A stretch of 64,000 nt of DNA from Pectobacterium brasiliense (GCF_013449685.1 NZ_JACDSF010000016.1:63751-127750); one strand, 5' to 3'. Positions 41,562 to 51,688 are shown, counted from the first letter of the stretch. The notes: a model not told the origin generated them from the sequence alone. Numbers and translations are program-made.

Positions 41562-42859
41562 GCTGCCTCCGTAGACTCATCGCAGCGCGGTGGTAGCATC
41601 ATGGCCAGTACAGCAGCAATCGCCAGCGAGATGGCCAAACTGTAGACACCAACGTCTTTGTTAAAGGCTGAAATCAGGACGCCGACCATATAGGGGCCGC
41701 AGAAACCACCGAGATTACCGAGCGCGTTAATGACACCGCGAGCGCCGCCAGCGACGCCGGCATCAAACAGCTTGGGAGGAATGGTCCAGAACACGCCCGC
41801 AGCCGCCTGAATGAAGACGCCACAGCCGACCAGTGCGGCATAGGACCACCAGATATGGCTTTTGAGCAAGACGGACAGCGCCATGCAGATAGCAAAACAG
41901 GCGAGCGGTAATGCGACGAAGACTTTACGCTTTCCTGAGTTATCGGACAGATAAGAGATCGTGAACATGCCGATGATCGCACCGATATAAGGCAAAATAG
42001 CCAGCATGCCGACCTGTTCCATATTGCCGTTGGTTAGCCCTTTTAGAATAGTGGGTAACCACAGGGTGTAGCCGTAAATGCCTGTCTGGTAAAAGAAATT
42101 TACCAAGATTAGCTGCCACATCAACTTTTCGCGCAGTACTCGGCTTAGGGAGGCATTACGGACGGTTTTTCCTTGCAGGGCTGCTTGTTCTTCCTGTAAC
42201 GTTTTGATCAGATAATCTTTTTCTGCCTGTGAAATCCATTTCGCTTCCTGCGGGCGGTTGCTGATGGTAAACCACCACAGCAGCATAACCACCAGCGAGA
42301 ACCCTCCCTCAACCAGAAACAGCATGCGCCAATCCCAGGTTGTGATGACCCAGCCAGAAAGCGGGGCGGTCAAAATTCCGGCGATAGGCACAAACATGAT
42401 AACAATCGCGTTGGCGCGGCCACGCTCTTTATCGGGAAACCAGTTGCTGATCATGGTGAGCACCACTGGGAGCATGCCGCCTTCAGATACCCCCAGCGCA
42501 AAGCGCAAAAACAGCAACTGATACTGATTGGTCACCAGACCGGTTAACACCGAAATGACGGCCCAGGCCAGCAATGACCAGCCGATAAACTTTTTACCGT
42601 TGCCGTGTACGGCGAGTTTGCCGCCCGGCACTTGTAAAAACAGATAGCCGATGAAGAAGATCCCGCCTGCGAGTCCTGCCATTGATGCCGTAATACCCAG
42701 TTCGTCATCCATACCGCCCGGCATAGCGAAGGCAATGTTGACTCGGTCCATATAGGAAATAATGCAGGTAATCAAAATGGGCGGAACGATCCGCAACCAG
42801 CGCAATCGAGGAGTGTTTGCCGCTGTGGGCTGGCTAGAAGAAACGGTAGCTGTATTCAT
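41558..42859 (-). CDS. yiaX2: MFS transporter of the yia locus (YiaX2-like)
   Basis: This 433-residue major facilitator (anion:cation symporter subfamily) has about 12 membrane helices. The signature MDRVNIAFAMPGG is near residue 38, and a central cytoplasmic loop follows helix 6. E. coli has the YiaMNO TRAP transporter at this place. Klebsiella has an MFS gene, yiaX2, in the yiaKLX1X2PQRS operon, which this arrangement resembles without an evident yiaX1. The likely substrate is 2,3-diketo-L-gulonate or a related sugar acid (inferred). Confidence 0.85.
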   Translation of the reverse strand: MNTATVSSSQPTAANTPRLRWLRIVPPILITCIISYMDRVNIAFAMPGGMDDELGITASMAGLAGGIFFIGYLFLQVPGGKLAVHGNGKKFIGWSLLAWAVISVLTGLVTNQYQLLFLRFALGVSEGGMLPVVLTMISNWFPDKERGRANAIVIMFVPIAGILTAPLSGWVITTWDWRMLFLVEGGFSLVVMLLWWFTISNRPQEAKWISQAEKDYLIKTLQEEQAALQGKTVRNASLSRVLREKLMWQLILVNFFYQTGIYGYTLWLPTILKGLTNGNMEQVGMLAILPYIGAIIGMFTISYLSDNSGKRKVFVALPLACFAICMALSVLLKSHIWWSYAALVGCGVFIQAAAGVFWTIPPKLFDAGVAGGARGVINALGNLGGFCGPYMVGVLISAFNKDVGVYSLAISLAIAAVLAMMLPPRCDESTEAA

Positions 42860-42932
42860 ATCACTTTACCCTTCAACATGTTGCGTTCATGGCGTGCTTC
42901 ACTTTGGGCTTTTTCACGCGTAGCGATCCCCG

Positions 42933-42952
42933 CACATGCCCGCAGGCATGTG
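42933..42952. repeat. Intergenic hairpin between yiaL and the MFS gene
   Basis: CACATGCC / GGCATGTG with loop CGCA sits in the 121-bp gap. It has no T-tract. It may tune expression or mRNA stability between the enzyme and transporter parts of the operon. Confidence 0.6.
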
Positions 42953-42980
42953 TCGTGTTACATGGCAAAATCAGAAACGA

Positions 42981-44467
<1,487 letters not shown>

Positions 44468-44512
44468 AACGCGTCTCCATGACGATAATTAGGTTGCTTT
44501 TTATTCGTCAAA

Positions 44513-44540
44513 TTTCATTATGCGAAATTGCATTTCAAAT
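44513..44540 (-). promoter_or_regulatory. Operator-like site A for YiaJ/PlaR at the yiaK promoter
   Basis: This 28-bp sequence begins TTTCATTATGCGAAA, a TTTC..GAAA dyad, followed by a second TTTCAAA. It is identical at 22 of 28 positions to the site at 49597-49624, and lies over the predicted transcription start of yiaK. Confidence 0.7.
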
Positions 44541-44542
44541 AA

Positions 44543-44571
44543 ATGCTATACCTGTACTTGCATGAAGTCAA
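44543..44571 (-). promoter_or_regulatory. Sigma-70 promoter of the yiaK operon
   Basis: On the minus strand, -35 TTGACT (44566-44571), 17-bp spacer, and -10 TAGCAT (44543-44548; an overlapping TATAGC is also possible). The predicted start is near 44536. Confidence 0.6.
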
Positions 44572-44671
44572 AACGAGAGTGTTTTAAATTTTCATTTAAA
44601 AACAGGTGGTTATTTTGATGTGGTAACTTTGTGATCGGTACCGCATTTTGGTCAGTTCGCGAAGTACAGAC

Positions 44672-44701
44672 GTGAAAAATCAGGGTGAGAGCCTCACCCT
44701 G
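44672..44701 (-). terminator. Rho-independent terminator of the ABC/SMP-30 operon
   Basis: On the minus strand a perfect stem CAGGGTGAG / CTCACCCTG with loop GCT is followed by ATTTTTC, 25 bp past the SMP-30 stop. It separates the ABC unit from the yiaK unit. Confidence 0.88.
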
Positions 44702-44725
44702 TTAGCTCCCCCCATACGCGCGGTT

Positions 44726-45571
44726 TTACCGGTACGACTCTACCCCGATACGGTAAAGTGACGTTGTTGCCGTGATGTACAGTTCATTCCCTTCTGGCCC
44801 ACCGATGGTGCAGTTGGACACGCACTCCGGTACATCAATTTTGCCGATCTGATGACCTTCGGGACTAAAAACCAGAACGCCGTCAGCGCAGCTACAAAAC
44901 AGATTGCCAGTGCGATCAACACAGAAGCCATCGGGAACGCCTGGTTCTACGCGGGCAAAAAACTGTCCCGCTCCCAGACGCTTTCCTTCCACCGGATAAA
45001 TTCGCAGATCGCGACGACCCAGTGTTGGGAAATCAATAATCGACATGTCTGCAACATATAAATATTTTTCATCTGGCGAAAAGGCCAGCCCGTTTGGGCG
45101 CTGGAGATCGCTGGCCGCGATGCTGAGTGAGCCATCGCGCGGATCGAAGCAGTAGACATAACAGCCAATGACCTGACTTTCTGATTTGTAGCCTTCGTCA
45201 TCGCTGGTAATGCCATAAGGCGGATCGGTAAACCAGATCGTGCCGTCGCTATGGATAGCCACATCGTTTGGCGAGTTGAAGCGTTTCCCGTCAATGCGGT
45301 CAACCAGGATGTGAATATCGCCATTGTGCTCACGACGGCTGATACCGCGTCGGCCATGCTCGCAGCTTACAACGCGTCCCTGCGCATCAAGTGCATTGCC
45401 GTTGGCGTAGTGGGATGGATAGCGCCAGAGCGTGACGTCGCTATTACGTGACCAGATAAACATCCGGTTTCCTTTAACATCGCTAAAGACCACAGCATCC
45501 TGTTGCGGCAACCATACTGGGCCTTCGGCCCAGATGGCGGGAGAACACAGACGCTCAAGTTGTTGTGTCAT
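44726..45571 (-). CDS. SMP-30/gluconolactonase family protein
   Basis: The 281-residue six-bladed beta-propeller hydrolase is of the regucalcin/gluconolactonase/LRE type. Likely metal ligands are Glu16 in AEGPVW, Asn in RFNSPNDVA, and Asn/Asp in RPNGLAFSPDEKYLYVAD. There is no signal peptide, so it is cytoplasmic. It follows the ABC transporter genes in one operon, 14 bp after the binding protein gene. It may open a lactone ring after import; the substrate is not known. Confidence 0.88.
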   Translation of the reverse strand: MTQQLERLCSPAIWAEGPVWLPQQDAVVFSDVKGNRMFIWSRNSDVTLWRYPSHYANGNALDAQGRVVSCEHGRRGISRREHNGDIHILVDRIDGKRFNSPNDVAIHSDGTIWFTDPPYGITSDDEGYKSESQVIGCYVYCFDPRDGSLSIAASDLQRPNGLAFSPDEKYLYVADMSIIDFPTLGRRDLRIYPVEGKRLGAGQFFARVEPGVPDGFCVDRTGNLFCSCADGVLVFSPEGHQIGKIDVPECVSNCTIGGPEGNELYITATTSLYRIGVESYR

Positions 45572-45585
45572 GTTGAGCTCTCCAC

Positions 45586-46686
45586 TTATTTCACCCCCCA
45601 GATTGCCTGATAATGGCCCTGATAATCATTTTGCGGGTCATACAGGTTGTTATTACCGCCATCGTTCGCGACGTTTTCGGCGGTCACCAAATGTGCCGGA
45701 GTGACATAGCCAGAAGGTGGTTGCTTGGCAAAGGCGCGGTTAAACTCATCCAGCAACTGCCAGCCGTGCAGCTTCAGAGGCTCAGGCACGGTGGCTGATT
45801 GGCTATCGCCGGAGCGAATACGCTGATAGGCAGAGATGGAACCATCGCCCGCCGAAATGTTGTATGGTGCGTTTTTACCGCCTTTCCCTGCTGTTTTTAA
45901 TGACGGAGCCATGAAATCAAAATACAGGTCGTTAATGGCCAGCGAATACTGGAAGCTGTCGCCGTATTTCTGCAACAGACTAAACGTCATGGCAGGCATG
46001 CGGTTTGCGGTATCGGCGAGCGGTGTATCGATGAATTCCACTACCTTGCAGCCGCTGCATTTACTGATTTCGTCTTTCATGACGTTGGCTTTATCAAGGG
46101 CGATTTGATAAAGCGAATCGGTAAAGATTAAGACATTGGCTTTTCCACCTGATTTAACGACGGCGTATTGTGCAGCAATACGGGCGACGTCATTTGAATC
46201 GGATGTCACGTTGTAGAAAATATCGTATTTAGGCAGCGGGCCAGGTTCGGGCACGGCGTGCCATGCCGTCAGAACAATGCCTTGCTGAATGGCTTTCTTG
46301 AGCGGGATTTTGGCAACGTTCGGGTTCCAGCCGCCAATCACAATGCCATCTGGCTTCTGAGCGATCGCCTGATTGAGTGAAGCCAACTGATCTTTGACCG
46401 AGCCGCCGCCGTCCAACGTTTCCAGCTTCCAGCCTGCGGCTTTGGCTGCTTCGCTTAGCCCTTGTTGCACGCCTTGAACGCCGCCATTTTTCATGTCGGA
46501 AGCAATAAAAATAATTTTCTTATTCGGTTGCAACCGCGGCCCCTGAGTTGGTCCATCCCACTGTGTGCTGCTGGCAGTCGCTTTTGCAACGGCCGCCGTT
46601 GCCTGATCGAGATAGCTGTCAGCCCACGTTGACTGGCTGCTTAATAACATGGTGGTCAGTCCTGATAACAGCAATAAACGTTTCAT
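45586..46686 (-). CDS. Sugar ABC transporter periplasmic substrate-binding protein
   Basis: The 366-residue type I periplasmic binding protein belongs to the RbsB-like Peripla_BP_4 group. The signal peptide is LLLLSGLTTMLLSSQSTWA-D near residues 4-22. A mature N-terminal extension (about 23-50) precedes the first domain (KKIIFIASDMKNGGVQGVQQ). A CSGCK segment could form a small disulfide loop. It is longer than RbsB. The gene order ATPase-permease-binding protein-lactonase is one transcription unit. The ligand is unknown. Confidence 0.88.
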   Translation of the reverse strand: MKRLLLLSGLTTMLLSSQSTWADSYLDQATAAVAKATASSTQWDGPTQGPRLQPNKKIIFIASDMKNGGVQGVQQGLSEAAKAAGWKLETLDGGGSVKDQLASLNQAIAQKPDGIVIGGWNPNVAKIPLKKAIQQGIVLTAWHAVPEPGPLPKYDIFYNVTSDSNDVARIAAQYAVVKSGGKANVLIFTDSLYQIALDKANVMKDEISKCSGCKVVEFIDTPLADTANRMPAMTFSLLQKYGDSFQYSLAINDLYFDFMAPSLKTAGKGGKNAPYNISAGDGSISAYQRIRSGDSQSATVPEPLKLHGWQLLDEFNRAFAKQPPSGYVTPAHLVTAENVANDGGNNNLYDPQNDYQGHYQAIWGVK

Positions 46687-46763
46687 AGGGGGTACTCCTG
46701 TTAGGGATGTGTCACGTTATGGTTATTGTTTTCTGGTGGCGTCTTTTTTTGATAAGAAGACTC

Positions 46764-47831
46764 CTAGTGGTGGCGCTCGGGTGTGTCAGCCTGACGGCGT
46801 TGTACGGCTTTTTGATTCAGTAAGCGACGGCGCTGGGCATAGCCTGCCAGCGTGATGGAAAGCAGCAGTGTGGCTCCGTTAAACAAGGGTTCAACCCAGA
46901 ATTCGCCGCCAAATTGCTGGATACCGGCGATGCCAATCGCAAGAATGGCGATACCGATTACTGTTCCCCAGACGTTAACTCGGCCGGGGCGAAGTGTAGT
47001 ACTGCCAAGGAATGCACCAACCAGCGCGGGCAAGAGATAATCCATACCGACGCTGGCCTGCCCGACACCTTGTTCTGCGGCGATTAACACGCCGCTAAAA
47101 CCTGTCAATACGCTTGAGACGATGAAAGCACCGATAGTAAAACGATTAACGGAAATTCCATTGAGCCGTGCTGCTGCTGGGTTGCCGCCCACGGCATACA
47201 TGCAGCGGCCAAGCGGCGTATGTTCAGTAACGAGCCATAAAACGATCGCGACAAGCAAGACATAGAAAGCCACGATAGGGATTCCACCGATCTCGGTATG
47301 GTGTAGAGCGATAAAGGCATCAGGCAGATCGCCGACGATCTGGCGGCCGCCTGAGTGCCACAGGGCTATAGCGTACAGTACGGTGCCAGAACCCAGCGTG
47401 GCGACGAAGCTATCGATATCGGCCAATGCCACCAGAATACCGTTGAGCAAGCCGTATAGCGCGGAAATGACCAGCACTGCCAGTACGGCCATCTGCCATG
47501 AGAAGCCGTATTCCACTTGAAGCGTAATTGCCAGAATGTGCCAGAGCACGATACCGAAACCGACGTTGAGATCGATTTTTCCGACGATCATAGGAATGGT
47601 CGCGGCCAGTGCCAGCAGGGCGATTTTGGCTTTGCTGGAGAGGATGGCCTGTAGCGTCAACATGGAAGCGAATGATGGCGTGGCGAGTGAAAATAGAATA
47701 ACCAGCGCGATGCACAGCAGCAGCAGGCCATAGCGGGTCAGAATTTGCATCAGCCAGGGGCCTGTACCATCTTGTGCCAGACTCACGCGTTGCTCTAGCG
47801 CCGTTGATTTTACTGATGTTTTATTAGACAT
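46764..47831 (-). CDS. Sugar ABC transporter permease (RbsC/AraH family)
   Basis: The 355-residue inner-membrane protein has about ten hydrophobic segments after a soluble N-terminus of some 30 residues. Family motifs are PMIVGKIDLNVGFG (the usual GGIDLSVG segment is altered), DSFVATLGSGTVLYA, AVGGNPAAARLNGI and the late GTVIGIAILAIGIAGIQ. It lies between the ATPase and binding-protein genes. Confidence 0.9.
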   Translation of the reverse strand: MSNKTSVKSTALEQRVSLAQDGTGPWLMQILTRYGLLLLCIALVILFSLATPSFASMLTLQAILSSKAKIALLALAATIPMIVGKIDLNVGFGIVLWHILAITLQVEYGFSWQMAVLAVLVISALYGLLNGILVALADIDSFVATLGSGTVLYAIALWHSGGRQIVGDLPDAFIALHHTEIGGIPIVAFYVLLVAIVLWLVTEHTPLGRCMYAVGGNPAAARLNGISVNRFTIGAFIVSSVLTGFSGVLIAAEQGVGQASVGMDYLLPALVGAFLGSTTLRPGRVNVWGTVIGIAILAIGIAGIQQFGGEFWVEPLFNGATLLLSITLAGYAQRRRLLNQKAVQRRQADTPERHH

Positions 47832-47918
47832 TATTTTCTTCCTTCGAACAGGTGAGGCTGTGTGAGCGTTTGAATTTTTTTACTGCTGATTCAGTTCGCC
47901 TGCGCAATAATGCGTCAT

Positions 47919-49448
47919 TCAGGCCGATGCCGTGGTTTCTCCCGCGCTGGCAGACGCCAGTTCCAATAAGTTGGCGAAAGAGACCTGCTGATTCTTGAGT
48001 TCGCCGACGACACTGCCTCGATTGAAAACCAGCGCACGGTTGCAAATGTGGGCGATCTCCTCGAAATCATTGGAGATAACCAGCACCGCGACGCCCTCTG
48101 CCAGTGACTTATTTAATAGATGGTAAATTTCGGCACGTGCACCGACATCAACGCCCGCAGTGGGATCTTCGAGGATCAGCAGCGGTGCGCCGAGATGCAT
48201 CCAGCGTGCCATCACCACTTTCTGTTGGTTGCCGCCGGACAGTGCACTAATGTCGATATTGACGTTTTTGGGGCGGACATCGAACAGTTGCACTTTCCAC
48301 CAACTTGCCCCTATCTCTTCGCGACGGCTGTAGCGGGAAAAGAGCGTGTGTCCGCTGGCGCAGGGGTTGATAAAGAGGTTCTCGCGTACGCTCATCGACA
48401 TCACCAGACTTTCATTGGTGCGATCGCCTGCGACCAGCGAGACGCCGTGAGCCATCGCCTGTTGCGGCGAACTGGCGTGGTAAGGTGCATCACGAAACTG
48501 AATTTCTCCGCTGTCGCATTGACGTAGCCCGAAGAGTAAACGACCAATTTCTTCCTGACCCGCGCCGCGCAGACCGGCCAGTGCGAGCATTTCCCCTGGT
48601 TGTAGGCTAAAGCTGACCGGTCCGATATCGCCTACGGTGACGTTTTTTACCTGGAGAACGGGGGAGGAAGGGGCAGGTAAGGGTTCACGCTGATCGCCAG
48701 GCATTGCTTCGCCCACAATCAATTGCACCAGGTCGCGCAGCGAATAATCCGCCGTTTTTCCGCCCGCAACATAGCGACCATCACGCATAACGCAGACGCG
48801 ATCGGCGATATCGATCACTTCATCCAGTCGGTGAGTGACGTAAATCATGCCAACCTTTTTCGCACGCAGTCGGTTAATCACGGAAAAAAGATGGCGGACA
48901 TCGTTTGCTGGAAGCGAAGCAGTGGGTTCATCCAGCACCAGCAGCTCGGCATTAACGGCGACGGCTCGTGCGATGGCGAGTAGTGATTTTTCTGTACGGG
49001 AGAGTTCAAATACGCGGGCATCGGGATCGAGTGCGATCCCCACATCCTGTAACGCCTGGCTGGCACGCTTACGGATCCCCCGCCAGTCAATTAATCCAAA
49101 ACGGCGTGGAAACCCCATGACCAGAGCCATGTTTTCCGCCACCGTCATCCACTCGATTAGCCCCAGATCCTGATGAATAAACGCAATAGGCTGGAGGCCA
49201 TCACTTTTTATCGCTGCGGCTGAGGCTATGCTGGTTCCACGGAATTGAATATCACCGCCATCGCGGGGGTAGACGCCCGCGAGAACTTTAATAATTGTCG
49301 ATTTCCCCGCGCCATTTTCGCCCAGCAGCGCGAGTACCTCGCCCGGCATGACCTGAAGGCTGACATCATTAACCGCAATGTTACCGCCAAAGCGTTTAGT
49401 AATGTGTCTAAGCGCAAGTATGGGTTGATCCGCATTGATTTGATTCAT
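47919..49448 (-). CDS. Sugar ABC transporter ATP-binding protein (RbsA/MglA type)
   Basis: This 509-residue protein has two fused ABC domains. Domain 1 has Walker A GENGAGKST at 43-51 and Walker B LLVLDEPTASLP; its signature region reads LSRTEKSLLAIARAV instead of the usual LSxGQ. Domain 2 has the typical degenerate P-loop GLRGAGQEEIGR, signature LSGGNQQKVVMARW, and LEDPTAGVDVGARAEIY. I prefer the ATG at 49448 to the GTG at 49472, which has no better ribosome site. The first gene of its operon, it sits 150 bp downstream of operator-like site B. Confidence 0.9.
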   Translation of the reverse strand: MNQINADQPILALRHITKRFGGNIAVNDVSLQVMPGEVLALLGENGAGKSTIIKVLAGVYPRDGGDIQFRGTSIASAAAIKSDGLQPIAFIHQDLGLIEWMTVAENMALVMGFPRRFGLIDWRGIRKRASQALQDVGIALDPDARVFELSRTEKSLLAIARAVAVNAELLVLDEPTASLPANDVRHLFSVINRLRAKKVGMIYVTHRLDEVIDIADRVCVMRDGRYVAGGKTADYSLRDLVQLIVGEAMPGDQREPLPAPSSPVLQVKNVTVGDIGPVSFSLQPGEMLALAGLRGAGQEEIGRLLFGLRQCDSGEIQFRDAPYHASSPQQAMAHGVSLVAGDRTNESLVMSMSVRENLFINPCASGHTLFSRYSRREEIGASWWKVQLFDVRPKNVNIDISALSGGNQQKVVMARWMHLGAPLLILEDPTAGVDVGARAEIYHLLNKSLAEGVAVLVISNDFEEIAHICNRALVFNRGSVVGELKNQQVSFANLLELASASAGETTASA

Positions 49449-49596
49449 GTGATGCGCCCTTGTGTTCAGCACACGCTGCGATGCGGTGCAAAATCGGTAA
49501 GTAACCTGTTCCCATTAATTCAGAGCGGATAGCGTCCTGAATGTGGTGTGGCAGGAACGAAATTAGCAATGCATTGATGTTTTAATAAACCATATA

Positions 49597-49624
49597 TTTC
49601 AATATACGAAACTTGATTTCAAAA
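49597..49624 (-). promoter_or_regulatory. Operator-like site B for YiaJ/PlaR at the ABC operon promoter
   Basis: The 28-bp sequence beginning TTTCAATATACGAAA is identical at 22 of 28 positions to site A at 44513-44540. On the minus strand its edge lies 2 bp from a TATATT -10 box (49627-49632), the same distance as at site A, so it overlaps the predicted start. Confidence 0.7.
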
Positions 49625-49626
49625 AC

Positions 49627-49632
49627 AATATA
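49627..49632 (-). promoter_or_regulatory. -10 box of the ABC/SMP-30 operon
   Basis: TATATT on the minus strand. No good -35 is seen at 16-18 bp (TTTGCT is the closest), which suggests a need for an activator. Confidence 0.45.
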
Positions 49633-49914
49633 CCGAAGATTGCGCTAAAGCAAAGGCAAAGAGGTTTTTAATTTCTTTTAAAAACAAATAGTTATTTTTG
49701 TTGTTTCGTATTTGTGACGTACTGCTCACTTCATGGACAGCGGGAAGGTTGCGTATTCGGGGTGTCATGCCGACAATGAAACGGCGTTCCACTTCACCTC
49801 ATGCAGCCCTTGCGGTAACATCGCTATTCTTAAGAGAAATGGATGGCGGCGACACACTGCGTTGCAGCAATTTCTGCGCAAGCACTGCCCAGCCCTCGAT
49901 TCTGGAGATCAGTT

Positions 49915-50733
49915 ATGAGCCCGAAAGCTGTTAATGAGAAAGACGATCAAAAAGAGAAACCGCTGGGGAGCCAGAGTCTATTTCGTGGTTTGCAGTTGAT
50001 TGAAATTCTGAGTAATTTTCCTAACGGTTGCCCACTCGCCCATCTGTCAGAGCTGGCGGGGATGAACAAAAGCACCGTACACCGGTTGCTACAAGGATTG
50101 CACACCAGTGGCTATGTCACGCAGGCACCTTCACCCGGCAGCTATCGTCTGACGACCAAATTTATCTCTATTGGGCAGAAGGCACTGTCTTCGCTGAATA
50201 TTATCCATGTCGCATCGCCCCATCTGGTGCAATTAAACCTAGAAGTGGGAGAGACGGTAAACTTTTCCAGCCGTGAAGACGATCATGTCATTCTGATCTA
50301 CAAATTGGAGCCGACGACGGGCATGATGCGTACCCGTGCTTATATCGGCCAGCACATGCCGCTTTATTGCTCCGCCATGGGAAAAATCTTTATGGCGTAT
50401 GGTAAAAGCGATTACCCTGCGTACTATTGGCAAACTCATCAAAATACTATCCAGCCTCTCACGTGCAATACCATCACCGAGCTGCCGAAGATGTATGAAG
50501 AGCTGGAGGATATTCGTCAGAAAGGGCTGGCGATGGATCGTGAGGAAAATGAACTTGGCGTATCATGTATTGCTGCGCCAGTGTTTGATATTCAGCAGCG
50601 TGTTCCTTATGCCGTCTCGGTATCGCTACCAACAGCCAAGTTACAGCAAATCGGTATGAAATCGCTGATTAAGCCGGTCATCGCGACCGCGCAGCGTATT
50701 TCTCTGGAGCTGGGTTTTGTCACGCCCAGTTGA
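49915..50733 (+). CDS. yiaJ: IclR-family repressor YiaJ/PlaR
   Basis: The 272-residue regulator has an N-terminal winged helix (SLFRGLQLIEILSNFPNGCP, then LAHLSELAGMNKSTVHRLLQ) at about 20-75. The C-terminal IclR effector domain includes AYIGQHMPLYCSAMGK and MDREENELGVSCIAAPVFD. It is highly similar to E. coli YiaJ (PlaR), repressor of yiaK-S and regulator of plant-compound genes. The start at 49915 follows CTGGAG; the longer frame upstream is leader. Transcribed away from the ABC operon, it probably controls both catabolic units. Confidence 0.93.
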   Translation: MSPKAVNEKDDQKEKPLGSQSLFRGLQLIEILSNFPNGCPLAHLSELAGMNKSTVHRLLQGLHTSGYVTQAPSPGSYRLTTKFISIGQKALSSLNIIHVASPHLVQLNLEVGETVNFSSREDDHVILIYKLEPTTGMMRTRAYIGQHMPLYCSAMGKIFMAYGKSDYPAYYWQTHQNTIQPLTCNTITELPKMYEELEDIRQKGLAMDREENELGVSCIAAPVFDIQQRVPYAVSVSLPTAKLQQIGMKSLIKPVIATAQRISLELGFVTPS

Positions 50734-50752
50734 ACATTAGCTTAGCTAATGT
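50734..50752. repeat. Perfect 19-bp palindrome after yiaJ
   Basis: ACATTAGCT-T-AGCTAATGT begins directly after the yiaJ stop, 85 bp upstream of argO. There is no T-tract after it. It may be an operator or an end mark of the accessory segment. Confidence 0.6.
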
Positions 50753-50836
50753 AGCGTTAGAATATTCAATTTCACTTATCTAATTGGCTTCCATACACTC
50801 CCCCCGCGATAACAACAAACGGTGTAGGAGAGAAGT

Positions 50837-51451
50837 ATGTGGGCGGTGTATTTACAGGGCGTTTTGTTGGGGGCGGCGATGATTTTGCCTTTGGGGCCGC
50901 AGAATGCGTTTGTGATGAATCAGGGAATTCGCCGGCAGTACCACCTGATGGTGGCGCTGTTATGTGCTTTGAGCGATATGGTGTTGATTACCGCCGGTAT
51001 TTTTGGCGGCAGCGCATTGCTCAGTCAGTCTTCGCTATTGCTGGCGGCAGTAACCTGGGGCGGCGTTGCGTTCCTGCTCTGGTTCGGTTGGGGAGCGATG
51101 AAAACGGCCTTCAGCAAGAATATTGTCTTCGCCAGCGCCGAAGTGATGAAACAAAGCCGCTGGCGCATTATTGCTACCATGCTGGCGGTGACCTGGCTGA
51201 ATCCGCATGTCTATCTGGATACCTTTGTGGTGCTAGGGAGTCTGGGGAGCCAGTTTGCTGATGATGCCCGAAGTTGGTTTGCGCTGGGGACGATGACGGC
51301 TTCCTTCACCTGGTTCTTTGCGCTGGCGCTATTGGCCTCCTGGCTGGCGCCGTGGTTGAACACGCCACGGGTACAGCGGGTCATCAGCTTTTTTGTCGGT
51401 GTCGTGATGTGGGGCATTGCCTTGCAACTGGCGCGTCACGGTTGGCAATGA
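50837..51451 (+). CDS. argO: L-arginine exporter ArgO
   Basis: The 204-residue LysE-family inner-membrane exporter has about five to six membrane helices. Family motifs are [19 protein letters not shown] and the late [24 protein letters not shown] lies before the ATG. In E. coli argO is activated by ArgP in response to arginine; argP is 1 kb away here. It marks the right flank of the accessory segment, since in E. coli it follows mscS. Confidence 0.95.
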   Translation: MWAVYLQGVLLGAAMILPLGPQNAFVMNQGIRRQYHLMVALLCALSDMVLITAGIFGGSALLSQSSLLLAAVTWGGVAFLLWFGWGAMKTAFSKNIVFASAEVMKQSRWRIIATMLAVTWLNPHVYLDTFVVLGSLGSQFADDARSWFALGTMTASFTWFFALALLASWLAPWLNTPRVQRVISFFVGVVMWGIALQLARHGWQ

Positions 51452-51592
51452 TGGTTGGAAATAAATAACCTCACCTTACGCTGTGTTTCAGAAATTCACC
51501 TATATTGTGTGGAGTTGGTAATGCGTTATGTTGGTCGGTAAAGCAATCCGTCTTGTCTCTTTCATTCTGGAAGATACCGTGTTGGCACAGAT

Positions 51593-51643
51593 AATCTATT
51601 GATACGGACAATCTATTGATACCGACGATCTATTGATACAGGT
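51593..51643 (+). repeat. 17-bp tandem repeat, three copies
   Basis: AATCTATTGATACGGAC (51593), AATCTATTGATACCGAC (51610) and GATCTATTGATACAGGT (51627) are adjacent, followed by a partial AATCTGCG. It lies between argO and yggE. Confidence 0.85.
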
Positions 51644-51688
51644 AATCTGCGAGCGGCATGCGTGACGAAACATAAGTAAGGAGAGAGT

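Larger units (their letters stand above)
49449..49914. other. Divergent control region between the ABC operon and yiaJ
   Basis: No gene is seen. It carries operator-like site B, a -10 box for the ABC operon, and a block homologous to the region upstream of yiaK (49677-49724). The yiaJ promoter should also be here. Confidence 0.6.

Noticed and set aside
49711-49732. Possible full CRP site TTTGTGACGTACTGCTCACTT before yiaJ
   Set aside because: The half sites TGTGA and TCACT are separated by 8 bases instead of 6. It is kept only as a possible half site.
49698-49934. Short plus-strand frames just upstream of yiaJ
   Set aside because: They overlap the operator region and the yiaJ start, with no ribosome site or conserved motif.
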